A DNA stretch of 5,446 nt from an uncultured Collinsella sp. (GTDB lineage Bacteria; Actinomycetota; Coriobacteriia; Coriobacteriales; Coriobacteriaceae), in NCBI GenBank assembly GCA_905211615.1, contig CAJMBB010000134.1, forward strand, positions 1 to 5,446, given 5' to 3'. The notes beneath the pieces are model-generated. The model was not told where the DNA came from. It did not search any database and was given only the letters and a program-made list of their open reading frames with translations. Shown piece by piece: positions 5,435 to 5,446 of the stretch (its first letter is position 1; each line of letters begins with the position of its first letter). Position numbers and translations under genes: made by a program.

Positions 5435-5446
5435 GCAGCAACGCTC

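Noticed and set aside
1..5446. CRISPR array, tRNA or rRNA gene, insertion sequence, toxin-antitoxin or phage-defence system
   Set aside because: No repeated spacer structure, cloverleaf, transposase motif or defence-related domain is visible; the window is nearly filled by the four genes described.

Overview
All four genes lie on the + strand. The high G+C, the codon choice (GCC, CTG/CTC, GGC, AAG) and the protein types suggest a high-GC gut actinobacterium, most likely of the Coriobacteriia (Collinsella-like). That taxonomic guess is an inference from the style of the sequence, not from a marker gene.

Layout: (1) positions 1-94 are a short leader with a possible promoter and a LacI-type operator. 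(2) 95-1075 encodes a LacI/GalR-family repressor, probably the local sucrose repressor (ScrR-like). (3) 1076-1257 is a regulatory intergenic region. It holds two more operators of the same design, a pair of direct repeats 21 bp apart that resembles a LytTR-type response-regulator site, and a clear ribosome binding site. (4) 1258-2658 encodes a sucrose-family phosphotransferase permease, EIIBC, without an EIIA domain. (5) 2659-2764 holds two consecutive hairpins. (6) 2765-4306 encodes a GH32 sucrose-6-phosphate hydrolase. (7) 4345-4380 is a very strong intrinsic terminator. (8) 4403-5434 encodes a divergent protein of the Cys/Met-metabolism PLP-dependent enzyme fold, in which the usual PLP lysine motif is not recognisable.

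Genes 1-3 form a compact sucrose-use locus. The permease imports sucrose and phosphorylates it to sucrose-6-phosphate. The hydrolase cleaves this to glucose-6-phosphate and fructose. The repressor probably controls both its own gene and the permease/hydrolase unit through the three matching operators. EIIA, HPr/EI and fructokinase must be encoded elsewhere.

The sucrose genes themselves look ordinary. The points most worth a second look are the three-operator arrangement, the LytTR-like repeats upstream of the permease gene, the terminator that sits between a candidate -10 box and the fourth gene, and the fourth gene itself, which looks like a non-canonical or catalytically altered relative of cystathionine gamma-synthase.
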